Shown piece by piece: positions 23,276 to 31,684 of a stretch of DNA of 64,000 nt. The notes under the pieces are model-generated. The model saw only the letters and a list, made by a program, of their open reading frames with translations. It did not search any database and had not been told where the DNA came from. The position numbers and the translations under genes were made by a program. The first letter of the stretch is position 1, and each line of letters begins with the position of its first letter. This DNA is from Nocardioides marmorisolisilvae (GTDB lineage: Bacteria > Actinomycetota > Actinomycetes > Propionibacteriales > Nocardioidaceae), in contig NZ_RJSG01000002.1 of assembly GCF_003725775.1 (NCBI RefSeq), positions 372,001 through 436,000 on the forward strand, written 5' to 3'.

Positions 23276-24355
23276 TTGCGCCGCTTGAGCAAGATCGCTG
23301 TCGTCGCCGTCGTCGCGTCCCTGGCGCTGACCGGCTGTGGCAAGAACAACGACAAGACCGGCAACGACGGCAAGTCGAACGCCAACCAGGACGTCTGCAA
23401 GACCGCCAAGGGCGACGGACCGAAGGTGGGCCTCGCGTACGACGTGGGAGGCCGCGGTGACCAGTCCTTCAACGACTCCGCCTACGCCGGCCTGAAGAAG
23501 GCCGTCGAGGACCTCAAGGCCACGTGTGTCACCGGTGAAGCCGCTGACGGCGAGGCCGAGTCCGCTCGCGAGACCCGCCTCAAGGACATGGCTGACGCCG
23601 GCCTCAACCCGATCATCGGTGTCGGCTTCGCCTACAGCGACGCGGTGAACGCGGTCGCCCCGAACTACCCGAACATCAACTTCGGCGTGATCGACGGCTT
23701 CGACCCCGACACCAAGCCGAACGCCAACGTCGCCTACCTCGGCTTCGCCGAGAACGAGGGTTCCTACCTCGTGGGTGCCGCTGCGGCCCTGAAGTCCAAG
23801 ACCGGCCAGATCGGCTTCGTCGGTGGCGTGCACAACGACCTCATCAAGAAGTTCGAGGCCGGCTACGTCGCGGGCGCCAAGTCCGTGAAGGCCGACATCA
23901 AGGTCGACGTGAAGTACATCGAGGAGACCGACCTGTCCGGCTTCGGTGACCCGGCGGGTGGCAAGGCTGCCGCTGCGGCCGAGTACCAGGCCGGTGCCGA
24001 CGTGGTCTACCACGCCGCCGGTGCCTCGGGCTCGGGTGTCTTCGAGGCCGCCGCCGACGCCGGTGACGGCAAGTGGGCGATCGGTGTGGACAGCGACCAG
24101 TACCTCACCGCCCCGGCGAACGAGCAGCCGCACATCCTCACCTCGATGCTGAAGCGGGTCGACGTGGCCACCTTCAACATGATCAAGTCGGTCTCCGACG
24201 GTCAGCCGCTGACCAGCTACCAGACCTACGACCTGGCGCACGACGGCGTCGGCTACTCGACCTCGGGTGGTTTCGTCGACGACATCAAGTCGCAGCTGGA
24301 CGACCTCGCCGCGAAGATCAAGTCGGGCGAGATCAAGGTTCCGGTCAAGCCGTAG
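23276..24355 (+). CDS. BMP/PnrA-family lipoprotein, substrate-binding subunit of nucleoside ABC transporter
   Basis: The 359-residue extracytoplasmic binding protein has a lipoprotein signal (LALTGC, lipidated C21) followed by a Basic Membrane Protein domain. Typical segments are GLAYDVGGRGDQSFNDSAYAG, GVGFAYSDAV and GFVGG. PnrA-like members bind purine or pyrimidine nucleosides. The start is TTG at 23276, fixed by a strong GAGGAGG at 23264-23270; ATG codons upstream have no such site. It is the first gene of a transporter operon with ATPase and two permeases, then cdd and deoA, which supports nucleosides as substrate. A hairpin follows at 24391-24427. Confidence 0.9.
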   Translation: MRRLSKIAVVAVVASLALTGCGKNNDKTGNDGKSNANQDVCKTAKGDGPKVGLAYDVGGRGDQSFNDSAYAGLKKAVEDLKATCVTGEAADGEAESARETRLKDMADAGLNPIIGVGFAYSDAVNAVAPNYPNINFGVIDGFDPDTKPNANVAYLGFAENEGSYLVGAAAALKSKTGQIGFVGGVHNDLIKKFEAGYVAGAKSVKADIKVDVKYIEETDLSGFGDPAGGKAAAAAEYQAGADVVYHAAGASGSGVFEAAADAGDGKWAIGVDSDQYLTAPANEQPHILTSMLKRVDVATFNMIKSVSDGQPLTSYQTYDLAHDGVGYSTSGGFVDDIKSQLDDLAAKIKSGEIKVPVKP

Positions 24356-24390
24356 TCCCGACCGGGAAGTTTCACCCGTGAGGTGACGCC

Positions 24391-24427
24391 GGGCCCGGAT
24401 CCAGACGCTACGTTTGGATCCGGGCTC
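24391..24427 (+). terminator. Intra-operon hairpin between binding protein and ABC ATPase genes
   Basis: Arms of about 13 bp with an 11-nt loop: core CCCGGATCCA (24394-24403) pairs with TGGATCCGGG (24415-24424) and extends outward with one G-T pair. Set between the first two transporter genes, it may be a partial terminator or a 3' stability element keeping the binding protein in excess over the rest of the complex. Confidence 0.5.
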
Positions 24428-24465
24428 GGATCATTTCTGGGCTCTTTCCGCGACCAGGAGGTTCT

Positions 24466-25986
24466 GTGAGCGCTGCTGCCACCGAGACGCCGACGGGCGG
24501 GATCGTCGTACGCGACATCCTCAAGCAGTTCCCCGGGGTGGTCGCCAACCACGACGTCAACCTGACCATCCGTCCGGCCACCGTGCACGCGCTGATCGGC
24601 GAGAACGGCGCCGGCAAGTCGACGCTGATGAAGATCCTGTACGGCGTCCAGAAGCCGGACGGCGGCACCATCGAGGTCGACGGCCGGCCGGTGCACTTCT
24701 CCTCGCCGACCGACGCGATCAAGGTCGGCATCGGGATGGTGTTCCAGCACTTCATGCTGGCCGACAACCTGACCGTGCTGGAGAACGTCGTGCTCGGCGC
24801 CGAGAAGCTGTTCGGCATCGGGGAGAAGGCGCGCGCGGAGATCCAGCGCATCTCCAACGCCTACGGGTTCGGCCTGGACCCCGACGTCCTGGTCGAGGGA
24901 CTCGGTGTCGGCCAGCGCCAGCGCGTGGAGATCCTCAAGGTCCTCTACCGGGGCGCGAAGATCATCATCCTCGACGAGCCCACCGCTGTGCTGGTTCCCC
25001 AGGAGGTGGACGCGCTCTTCGTGAACCTGCGCGAGCTGCGCAACTCCGGGCACTCGGTGCTGTTCATCTCCCACAAGCTGGACGAGGTGTTGGCGATCGC
25101 CGACGACATCACCGTGATGCGCCGCGGCGAGACGGTGGGGGAGGCCGACCCGAAGACCGCCACCAAGAAGCAGCTCGCCGAGCTCATGGTCGGCTCCGAG
25201 CTGCCGTCGCCGGAGACCGAGGAGTCGACGGTCACCGACCACGTGCTGCTGGACCTGAACGACGTGGGCCTGGTCGACGAGAACGACCGCGCCCTGCTGT
25301 CGAAGATCTCCTTCCAGATCCACCGCGGCGAGGTCCTCGGCATCGCCGGCGTGGAGGGCAACGGCCAGGAGGAGCTGGTCGAGACGATCATGGGGATGCG
25401 CAAGGGCACCGGGACGATCCAGCTCGACGGCAAGGACATCGCCTCCTGGGACACCCGGGACCGGCGCGAGGCGGGCATCGGCTTCATCCCCGCGGACCGG
25501 CACCGCCACGGCCTGCTGCTCGATGCGCCGCTGTGGGAGAACCGGGTGCTCGGCCACCAGACCCGGAAGCCGTCGAGCAACGGCTTCCTGATCGCGGCCG
25601 GGGACGCGAAGTCGGACACCGAGCGGATCGTCTCCGAGTACGACGTCCGCACACCTTCGATCACCACCCACGCCCGGGCGCTGTCCGGCGGCAACCAGCA
25701 GAAGCTGATCGTCGGCCGCGAGATGAGCGGCGACCCGGTGCTGCTGATCGCCTCGCACCCGACCCGCGGCGTCGACGTCGGCGCCCAGGCGGCCATCTGG
25801 GACCACATCAAGCGCGCCCGCAGGGAGGGCCTGGCAGTGCTGCTGATCTCCGCCGACCTCGACGAGCTGATCGGCCTGTCCGACACCATCGAGGTGATCC
25901 TGCGCGGTGAGCTGGTGGGTCGGTTCGACCCGCGGACGGTCACGCCGCAGGATCTCGGCGAGGCGATGACGGGAGGCAAGTCGTGA
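24466..25986 (+). CDS. Nucleoside ABC transporter ATP-binding protein (two ABC domains)
   Basis: The 506-residue ATPase has two fused ABC domains, as in RbsA and YufO/NupO. Domain 1 (about residues 12-250) has Walker A GENGAGKS at 45-52, the modified signature VGQRQRVEIL and Walker B IIILDEPTA. Domain 2 (about 262-500) has a degenerate Walker A (GVEGNGQEEL, no Lys-Ser/Thr) but a good signature LSGGNQQK, so one ATP site is non-catalytic, as usual in this family. The GTG start follows AGGAGGT. It overlaps the first permease gene by 4 nt. It powers uptake with the lipoprotein and the two permeases. Confidence 0.92.
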   Translation: MSAAATETPTGGIVVRDILKQFPGVVANHDVNLTIRPATVHALIGENGAGKSTLMKILYGVQKPDGGTIEVDGRPVHFSSPTDAIKVGIGMVFQHFMLADNLTVLENVVLGAEKLFGIGEKARAEIQRISNAYGFGLDPDVLVEGLGVGQRQRVEILKVLYRGAKIIILDEPTAVLVPQEVDALFVNLRELRNSGHSVLFISHKLDEVLAIADDITVMRRGETVGEADPKTATKKQLAELMVGSELPSPETEESTVTDHVLLDLNDVGLVDENDRALLSKISFQIHRGEVLGIAGVEGNGQEELVETIMGMRKGTGTIQLDGKDIASWDTRDRREAGIGFIPADRHRHGLLLDAPLWENRVLGHQTRKPSSNGFLIAAGDAKSDTERIVSEYDVRTPSITTHARALSGGNQQKLIVGREMSGDPVLLIASHPTRGVDVGAQAAIWDHIKRARREGLAVLLISADLDELIGLSDTIEVILRGELVGRFDPRTVTPQDLGEAMTGGKS

Positions 25987-27086
25987 ACGGGCCGAGCGTG
26001 AACGGCACCAAGGTGCTGCGCACCCTCGCCCAGGCCCTGCTCGCGCCGCTGATCGCTGTGGTCGTCTCGGTGATCGTCACCAGCATCGTGGTGGTGATCG
26101 CGGGCGCGTCGGTGAGCGACTTCTGGAACGTCATCCTGACGGTGCCCAGCCACCGCAACCTGGTCAACATCACCAACCAGAGCTCGATGCTGTTCCTGGC
26201 GGCGCTGGCCGCGGCCATCGGGTTCCGGATGAACCTGTTCAACATCGGCGTCGAGGGCCAGTACGCCGTCGGCGCGTTCGTCGGCGCCGTGGTCGCCGGG
26301 ACCGGCTTCTTCCCGGGCAAGCTCAACGTGGTCGCCGCGGTGCTGGCCGCGATGGTCGCCGGTGCGCTCTGGGCCGGGATCGCCGGTCTGCTCAAGGTGA
26401 CGCGTGGCGTGAGTGAGGTCATCTCGACGATCATGCTCAACGCGATCGCGGGCACGCTGATCGGCTACCTGCTCAACAACCACGGCCAGCAGTACGGCCA
26501 GGGGCGGCGCACCACGCCGATCCCCGAGTCGAGCCAGCTCGCCGGCTGGACCCCGTGGGACGCGGTGGACGGCTCCATCTGGACGCTGACCATCCTCGCG
26601 GTTCTCGCCGGCCTGACGATGTCCTTCGTGATCAGCCGGACCCGGTTCGGCTTCGACCTGCGTGCCACCGGGCAGAACGAGAACGCCGCCATCGCCTCCG
26701 GCGTGAAGGTCAAGCGGATGGTGCTGATCTCGATGCTCATCTCCGGTGCGATCGCCGGACTGGTCTGGATGCCGGCGCTGTTCGGGCAGGCCGACTACTA
26801 CGGCCCGCCGTTCCAGCACCAGCTCGGCTTCACCGGCATCGCGGTGGCGCTGCTGGGACGCAACCGGCCGCTCGGCATCGCCTTCGGCGCGGTGCTGTTC
26901 GCCTGGCTCTCCGAGCAGGCCAACCCCCTGGCCCTGGTCGCCGACATCTCGCCGTCGATCGTGCAGATCACCCAGGGTGTGGTGGTGCTCGCGGTCGTGG
27001 TCGCCTACGAGGTCGTGAGGAGATGGATGGCCGCCCACGAGCAACGTGAGCTCAAGGTCGCCCTCGGAGCGGAGGCCCGCGCATGA
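25983..27086 (+). CDS. Nucleoside ABC transporter permease 1
   Basis: The 367-residue membrane protein of the BPD_transp_2 (RbsC-like) family has about nine hydrophobic helices. The GMNLFNIGVEGQY-like segment (GFRMNLFNIGVEGQYAVGAF) is the EAA-like loop that contacts the ATPase, followed by ISTIMLNAIAG. It pairs with the second permease to form the channel. The start overlaps the ATPase stop by 4 nt (GTGA) and the end overlaps the next permease by 4 nt (ATGA), so the complex is made from one coupled message. YufP/NupP-type permeases are the closest described functional group. Confidence 0.9.
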   Translation: MNGPSVNGTKVLRTLAQALLAPLIAVVVSVIVTSIVVVIAGASVSDFWNVILTVPSHRNLVNITNQSSMLFLAALAAAIGFRMNLFNIGVEGQYAVGAFVGAVVAGTGFFPGKLNVVAAVLAAMVAGALWAGIAGLLKVTRGVSEVISTIMLNAIAGTLIGYLLNNHGQQYGQGRRTTPIPESSQLAGWTPWDAVDGSIWTLTILAVLAGLTMSFVISRTRFGFDLRATGQNENAAIASGVKVKRMVLISMLISGAIAGLVWMPALFGQADYYGPPFQHQLGFTGIAVALLGRNRPLGIAFGAVLFAWLSEQANPLALVADISPSIVQITQGVVVLAVVVAYEVVRRWMAAHEQRELKVALGAEARA

Positions 27087-28357
27087 GCACGCCGACCGCA
27101 GTCAAGGCCGTGGGGAACGCCGTCCGCGCGGGTGCGGGGATCTCCCGCTGGAAGCTCTACCTGGTGATGGGCCTGTTCACCCTGGCGCTCGTCGCCGCGG
27201 TCCGGGTCACGACCGGTGCCAACGAGCTGGACTCGCCGGGCAGCCTGGCGGCCGCCATCACGGCGACCTGCCCGATCCTGCTCGCCGCGCTCGGCGGCCT
27301 GTGGAGCGAGCGCGCCGGTGTGGTCAACATCGGTCTCGAGGGTCAGATGCTGCTCGGCACCTGGGGTGGCGCGTACTGCACCTACTGGTACGGCCCGACG
27401 ATCGGCCTGCTCGGCGCGATCGGCTTCGGTGTCCTCGGCGGCCTGATCCACGCCATCGCGACGGTCACGTTCGGGGTCGACCACATCGTCTCCGGCGTCG
27501 CCCTGAACACGATCGCGCTCGGCCTCACCACGTTCCTGGCCGAGGCGTTCTTCTCCGACCTGAACTCCGAGTACGGCCACGGCGGCGCCCAGCAGCTCAC
27601 GGGCATCCAGAAACCACCGGTGCTCGACCACATCCCGTGGCTGTCCAACGCGGCCTCGGACCTGGCCGACAAGCACTGGTTCGTGGTCTCCGACGTGGCG
27701 GCGTTCGTGGCCGCGGCGACCACCCAGGTCTCGATCGTCACCTACCTGGCCTTCGCGCTGGTCGCGGTGACCGGCATCGTGCTGTGGCGCACCACCTTCG
27801 GCCTACGCCTGCGCTCCTGCGGTGAGAACCCGCAGGCGGCCGAGAGCCTCGGCGTGAACGTGATCCTGCACAAGTACGCCGCGGTGCTCGTCTCCGGAGG
27901 CCTGGCCGGTCTCGGCGGCGGCTACCTGGCCATGGTCTCCTCACCCGGTTTCCACACCAACCAGACCAACGGCCGCGGCTTCATCGGCCTGGCCGCGATG
28001 ATCGTCGGCAACTGGCGTCCGGGCGGCGGCCTGATCGGGTCGTTGATGTTCGGCTACACCGACAGCCTCCGGCTCCGCGACCCGTCGACGATCCACGCGC
28101 TGCTGCTGCTGATCGGCATCGGGCTGCTGCTGTTCGCGCTCTGGCGGCTCTACCAGCGCAAGTACGTGGGCGCGGTGATGATCGCCGTCTTCGGGGCGCT
28201 GTTCCTGGTCTGGTACGCCGTCACCGACACGGTCCCGCGGGACTTCACCTCGATGACCCCGTACGTCGCGACCCTGCTCGCCGTGTCGCTGTTCGCCCAA
28301 CGACTACGCATGCCCAAGGCGGACGGCCAGATCTACCGGAAGGGGTCGGCCGGGTGA
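27083..28357 (+). CDS. Nucleoside ABC transporter permease 2
   Basis: The 424-residue second permease is also RbsC-like, with GLWSERAGVVNIGLEGQMLLG as its ATPase-contact loop and VDHIVSGVALNTIALGLTTF following. It has about ten hydrophobic helices and is longer than usual for the family, owing to an N-terminal extension and a hydrophobic C-terminal stretch around residues 340-400. It is coupled to the first permease and to cdd by 4-nt overlaps at both ends. The direct link to cytidine deaminase supports import of pyrimidine nucleosides among others. Confidence 0.9.
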   Translation: MSTPTAVKAVGNAVRAGAGISRWKLYLVMGLFTLALVAAVRVTTGANELDSPGSLAAAITATCPILLAALGGLWSERAGVVNIGLEGQMLLGTWGGAYCTYWYGPTIGLLGAIGFGVLGGLIHAIATVTFGVDHIVSGVALNTIALGLTTFLAEAFFSDLNSEYGHGGAQQLTGIQKPPVLDHIPWLSNAASDLADKHWFVVSDVAAFVAAATTQVSIVTYLAFALVAVTGIVLWRTTFGLRLRSCGENPQAAESLGVNVILHKYAAVLVSGGLAGLGGGYLAMVSSPGFHTNQTNGRGFIGLAAMIVGNWRPGGGLIGSLMFGYTDSLRLRDPSTIHALLLLIGIGLLLFALWRLYQRKYVGAVMIAVFGALFLVWYAVTDTVPRDFTSMTPYVATLLAVSLFAQRLRMPKADGQIYRKGSAG

Positions 28358-28740
28358 ACTTCGACTGGGACCAGCTCGTCGACGCTGCCACCAAGGCCAT
28401 GCGCAACGCCTACGCGCCGTACTCGAAGTTCCCGGTGGGCGCTGCCGGTCGGACCACCGACGGCCGTTTCGTCACCGGCTGCAACGTCGAGAACGCGGCG
28501 TACGGGGTGGCCCTGTGCGCCGAGTGCGGCATGATCTCGCAGCTGGTGCTCTCCGGTGGCGGTCGGCTGACCCACTTCGTCGCGGTCAACGGCGAGGGCG
28601 AGGTGCTGATGCCCTGCGGTCGCTGCCGCCAGCTGCTGTGGGAGCACGGCGGGCCGGAGCTCGAGGTGCTGACCAAGGCGGGCGTGAAGCGGATGGATGA
28701 GGTGCTGCCCGATGCCTTCGGTGCCGACGACCTCGCTTGA
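28354..28740 (+). CDS. cdd: Cytidine deaminase
   Basis: The 128-residue homotetrameric-type enzyme converts cytidine and deoxycytidine to uridine and deoxyuridine. The zinc site is complete: C55-A-E57 (E57 is the proton shuttle) and P-C88-G-R-C91. The substrate-binding FPVGAA and NVENAAYG are present. The GTG start overlaps the permease stop by 4 nt. The downstream P450 gene begins inside its last codons. It acts in nucleoside salvage: after import, deamination feeds deoA-type phosphorolysis two genes further on. Confidence 0.95.
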   Translation: MNFDWDQLVDAATKAMRNAYAPYSKFPVGAAGRTTDGRFVTGCNVENAAYGVALCAECGMISQLVLSGGGRLTHFVAVNGEGEVLMPCGRCRQLLWEHGGPELEVLTKAGVKRMDEVLPDAFGADDLA

Positions 28741-29884
28741 CCTGACCGCTGCCGAGGTCATCGCCGACCCGTACCCGTTCTTCGACGCCGAGCGTGCCGA
28801 GCACCCGGTGGCCTGGCACGAGGGACTGGGCATGTACCTGGCTTTCGACCACGCCAGCGTGAGCGCTGTCCAGCGCGACCGGCGGCTCGGGCGCCTGTGG
28901 GTCGACAAGCAGCCGGCCCCCGGAAAGCCAGCGCAGTATCTGGAGCCCTTCAACCTGCTGCACCGCAACCAGATGATGGAGAACGAGCCGCCGGAGCACA
29001 CCCGCCTGCGGCGGCCCGTCGCGCAGGCGTTCGGACGCGGTCACATCGAACGGCTCCGGCCGCAGGTGCGCGAGCTCGCCGCGTCGTTGCTCACCGAGGT
29101 CGACCCGGCCGGGTTCGACGTGATCGGCGCCTTCGCCGAGCCGCTCCCGGTGCTCGTCATCGCCGAGCTGCTCGGCGTCCCGGCCTCACACGTGCAGGAC
29201 CTGCGGGACTGGTCCCAGGCGATCGTGAAGATGTACGAGCCGTCGCCGTCCCAGGCCGTGGTCGACGCCGCCGTCGAGGCCGCGGGGGACTTCGCCGGGC
29301 TGGTCCGGGACCTCGCGACGGCACGCCGGGCGACCCCGGCCGACGACCTGATCACCGACCTGGTCGCGACCGAGCTGACCGACGACGAGGTTGTCGCAGC
29401 GGTGGTGCTGCTGCTGAACGCCGGGCACGAGGCGTCGGTGAACGTCTTCGGGAACGGGCTGGTGGCGATGCTGCGCCGCGGCCTGCGGCCGGGTGAGGAC
29501 GTCGCGCTGACGGTCGAGGAGATGCTGCGCTTCGACTCGGCGCTGCAGCTCTTCGAGCGGACCGCGACCGAGGACGTGCAGGTCGCAGACCTCACTGTGG
29601 AGGCGGGACAGAAGATCGCCGTCCTGCTCGGTTCCGCGAACCGGGATCCGGAGGTCTTCGCGCAGCCGGGGGAGTTCCGGGTCGATCGCACCCCGAACAA
29701 CCACGTCGCTTTCGGCGTCGGTGTGCACTTCTGCCTCGGAGCCCCGCTGGCCCGGATGGAGCTCTTCGAGTCCGTCACGCACCTGTTCGACACGTTCGCC
29801 TCGCTGACCCTGGTCGGCGAGCCCGAGTCCCGGGGCACCTTCGTGCTCCGCGGCTACCACTCAGTGGAGGTATCCGCCCGATGA
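28712..29884 (+). CDS. Cytochrome P450
   Basis: The 390-residue soluble bacterial P450 has the haem-binding loop FGVGVHFCLGAPLAR with ligand C341, the ExxR motif in EEMLR, and the I-helix AGHEAS. In the I-helix the usual oxygen-activating threonine is serine. The HTRLRRPV and NEPPEHTRLRR C-helix region is normal, so the enzyme should be functional, given a ferredoxin partner not seen here. The gene lies inside the nucleoside operon. It overlaps cdd by 29 nt (start 28712; 28697 or GTG 28721 are alternatives) and deoA by 4 nt. No P450 step is known to me in nucleoside breakdown, so its substrate is an open question. Confidence 0.9.
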   Translation: MPSVPTTSLDLTAAEVIADPYPFFDAERAEHPVAWHEGLGMYLAFDHASVSAVQRDRRLGRLWVDKQPAPGKPAQYLEPFNLLHRNQMMENEPPEHTRLRRPVAQAFGRGHIERLRPQVRELAASLLTEVDPAGFDVIGAFAEPLPVLVIAELLGVPASHVQDLRDWSQAIVKMYEPSPSQAVVDAAVEAAGDFAGLVRDLATARRATPADDLITDLVATELTDDEVVAAVVLLLNAGHEASVNVFGNGLVAMLRRGLRPGEDVALTVEEMLRFDSALQLFERTATEDVQVADLTVEAGQKIAVLLGSANRDPEVFAQPGEFRVDRTPNNHVAFGVGVHFCLGAPLARMELFESVTHLFDTFASLTLVGEPESRGTFVLRGYHSVEVSAR

Positions 29885-31176
29885 CCGAGCCGCACGACGC
29901 CGTCGAGGTGATCATCGCCAAGCGCGGCGGTGACCCGCTGACCGACTCCCAGATCGACTGGGTCGTCGACGCCTACACCCGCGGGGTGGTCCGCGACGAG
30001 CAGATGTCGGCGCTGGCGATGGCGATCCTGCTCAACGGGATGTCGCGCCACGAGATCTCCCGGTGGACCGACGCGATGATCAGCTCCGGCGAGCGGATGG
30101 ACCTGTCGGCGATCAGCCGGCCGACCGCGGACAAGCACTCCACCGGCGGCGTGGGCGACAAGATCACCCTGCCGCTGGCGCCCCTGGTCGCGGCCTGCGG
30201 CGTGGCGGTCCCGCAGCTCTCCGGGCGCGGTCTCGGGCACACCGGCGGCACGCTGGACAAGCTCGAGGCGATCCCCGGGTGGCGCGCCGCGATCAGCAAC
30301 GAGGAGTTCCACGCCCAGCTCGAGAGCGTCGGGGCGGTCATCTGCGCCGCGGGTGCCGGGCTCGCGCCGGCGGACAAGAAGCTCTACGCGCTGCGTGACG
30401 TCACCGGCACCGTCGAGGCGATCCCGCTGATCGCCAGCTCGATCATGAGCAAGAAGATCGCCGAGGGTTCCGGGGCGCTGGTGCTTGACGTGAAGGTCGG
30501 GACCGGAGCCTTCATGAAGGACCTGGCGAAGGCCCGTGAGCTGGCCGAGACGATGGTCGCCCTCGGCACCGACGCCGGCACGAACACCGTTGCGCTGCTC
30601 ACCGACATGTCGACGCCGCTCGGACTCACCGCGGGCAATGCGCTCGAGGTCACCGAGTCCGTCGAGGTGCTGGCCGGCGGCGGACCGGCGGACGTGGTCG
30701 AGCTGACCCTGGCCCTGGCGCGGGAGATGCTCGCCGGCGCCGGGAAGAGCGATGTGGACCCGGCCGAGGTGCTGGCCTCCGGCGCGGCGATGGACGCCTG
30801 GAAGGCGATGATCGCGGCCCAGGGCGGCGACCCGGACGCGACCCTGCCGGTCGCCCGGGAGAACCACGTGGTGACCGCGCCCGCGGACGGCGTGCTGACC
30901 CGCCTGGACGCCATGGCCGTGGGACTCGCCGCCTGGCGCCTCGGTGCTGGTCGGGCGGCGCTCGGGGACCCGGTCCAGGCCGGCGCCGGCGTGGTCTGGC
31001 ACGCCCGTCCGGGAGACACCGTCACCGCGGGCCAGCCGCTGATGACCCTGCACACCGACGAGCCGGAGCGCTTCGAGCGCGCCCTGGCGGCCCTGGACGG
31101 CGGCTACGACGTGTCGCCCGCCGGTACGCCGTACGAGGCGACGCCGTTGATCATCGACCGGATCTCCGCGGGCTGA
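29881..31176 (+). CDS. deoA: Thymidine/pyrimidine-nucleoside phosphorylase
   Basis: The 431-residue enzyme of the nucleoside phosphorylase-II family cleaves thymidine or deoxyuridine with phosphate to base plus deoxyribose-1-phosphate. The signature K85-HSTGGVGDK-94 binds phosphate, followed by SGRGLGHTGGTLDKLE. A C-terminal domain completes the fold. The ATG overlaps the P450 stop (ATGA), so it belongs to the uptake operon starting at 23276. Its product, deoxyribose-1-phosphate, would go to the mutase (41268) and aldolase (39630) genes. Confidence 0.95.
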   Translation: MTEPHDAVEVIIAKRGGDPLTDSQIDWVVDAYTRGVVRDEQMSALAMAILLNGMSRHEISRWTDAMISSGERMDLSAISRPTADKHSTGGVGDKITLPLAPLVAACGVAVPQLSGRGLGHTGGTLDKLEAIPGWRAAISNEEFHAQLESVGAVICAAGAGLAPADKKLYALRDVTGTVEAIPLIASSIMSKKIAEGSGALVLDVKVGTGAFMKDLAKARELAETMVALGTDAGTNTVALLTDMSTPLGLTAGNALEVTESVEVLAGGGPADVVELTLALAREMLAGAGKSDVDPAEVLASGAAMDAWKAMIAAQGGDPDATLPVARENHVVTAPADGVLTRLDAMAVGLAAWRLGAGRAALGDPVQAGAGVVWHARPGDTVTAGQPLMTLHTDEPERFERALAALDGGYDVSPAGTPYEATPLIIDRISAG

Positions 31177-31194
31177 AGGCTCCCCGCGTCGGAG
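31164..31194. terminator. Possible bidirectional terminator between deoA and maoC-like gene
   Basis: GCGGG (31168-31172) pairs with CCCGC (31183-31187), and an outer CTCCG/CGGAG pair extends it past a 2-nt bulge. It overlaps the deoA stop and lies between convergent genes. The stem is short, so this is tentative. Confidence 0.3.
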
Positions 31195-31197
31195 GTC

Positions 31198-31650
31198 TCA
31201 GGGGAGCAGCAGGACGACCGTCTCGGCGACGCACGCCGGCTTGTCCTGCCCGTCGATCTCGACGACGTAGCCCAGGGTCAGCTGCTTGCCGGCCGGGATG
31301 TCGATGACCTCCTTGACCGAGACCTTGGCGCGGACGCTGGAGCCGACCAGCACCGGGTTCGGGAACCGGACCTTGTTCACGCCGTAGTTGAGCTTGGCGC
31401 CGGGAGTGGCGAGGTCGAAGACCTGGGAGCCGAGCCACGGCACCAGGGACAGCGTCAGGTAGCCGTGCGCGATGGTGCCGCCGAACGGACCCGCCTTCGC
31501 CGCCTCGACGTCGACGTGGATCCACTGGTGGTCGCCGGTGGCCTCCGCGAACTGGTTCACGCGCTCCTGGGTGATCTGGACCCAGTCGGTGGTGCCGATC
31601 TCCTCGCCGGCCGCGGCCTCGAGCTCTTCGAAGGTGGTGAAAGTTCGCAT
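31198..31650 (-). CDS. MaoC-like (R)-specific enoyl-CoA hydratase
   Basis: The 150-residue single hot-dog protein has the hydratase-2 catalytic pair D40-x4-H45 in [11 protein letters not shown], followed by [16 protein letters not shown]. It hydrates trans-2-enoyl-CoA to (R)-3-hydroxyacyl-CoA. It resembles the stand-alone mycobacterial and Streptomyces MaoC proteins. ATG 31650 is used because the protein family starts with this [12 protein letters not shown] segment; longer in-frame starts would run into the divergent add gene. Only 34 nt separate the two start codons. It is convergent with deoA. Confidence 0.88.
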   Translation of the reverse strand: MRTFTTFEELEAAAGEEIGTTDWVQITQERVNQFAEATGDHQWIHVDVEAAKAGPFGGTIAHGYLTLSLVPWLGSQVFDLATPGAKLNYGVNKVRFPNPVLVGSSVRAKVSVKEVIDIPAGKQLTLGYVVEIDGQDKPACVAETVVLLLP

Positions 31651-31684
31651 GATGTCCCAGGGCCTCTCGTGCTTGGATGACGGC

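Noticed and set aside
31164-31194. Strong Rho-independent terminator after deoA
   Set aside because: Kept only as a low-confidence feature: the uninterrupted stem is 5 bp and there is no T-tract.
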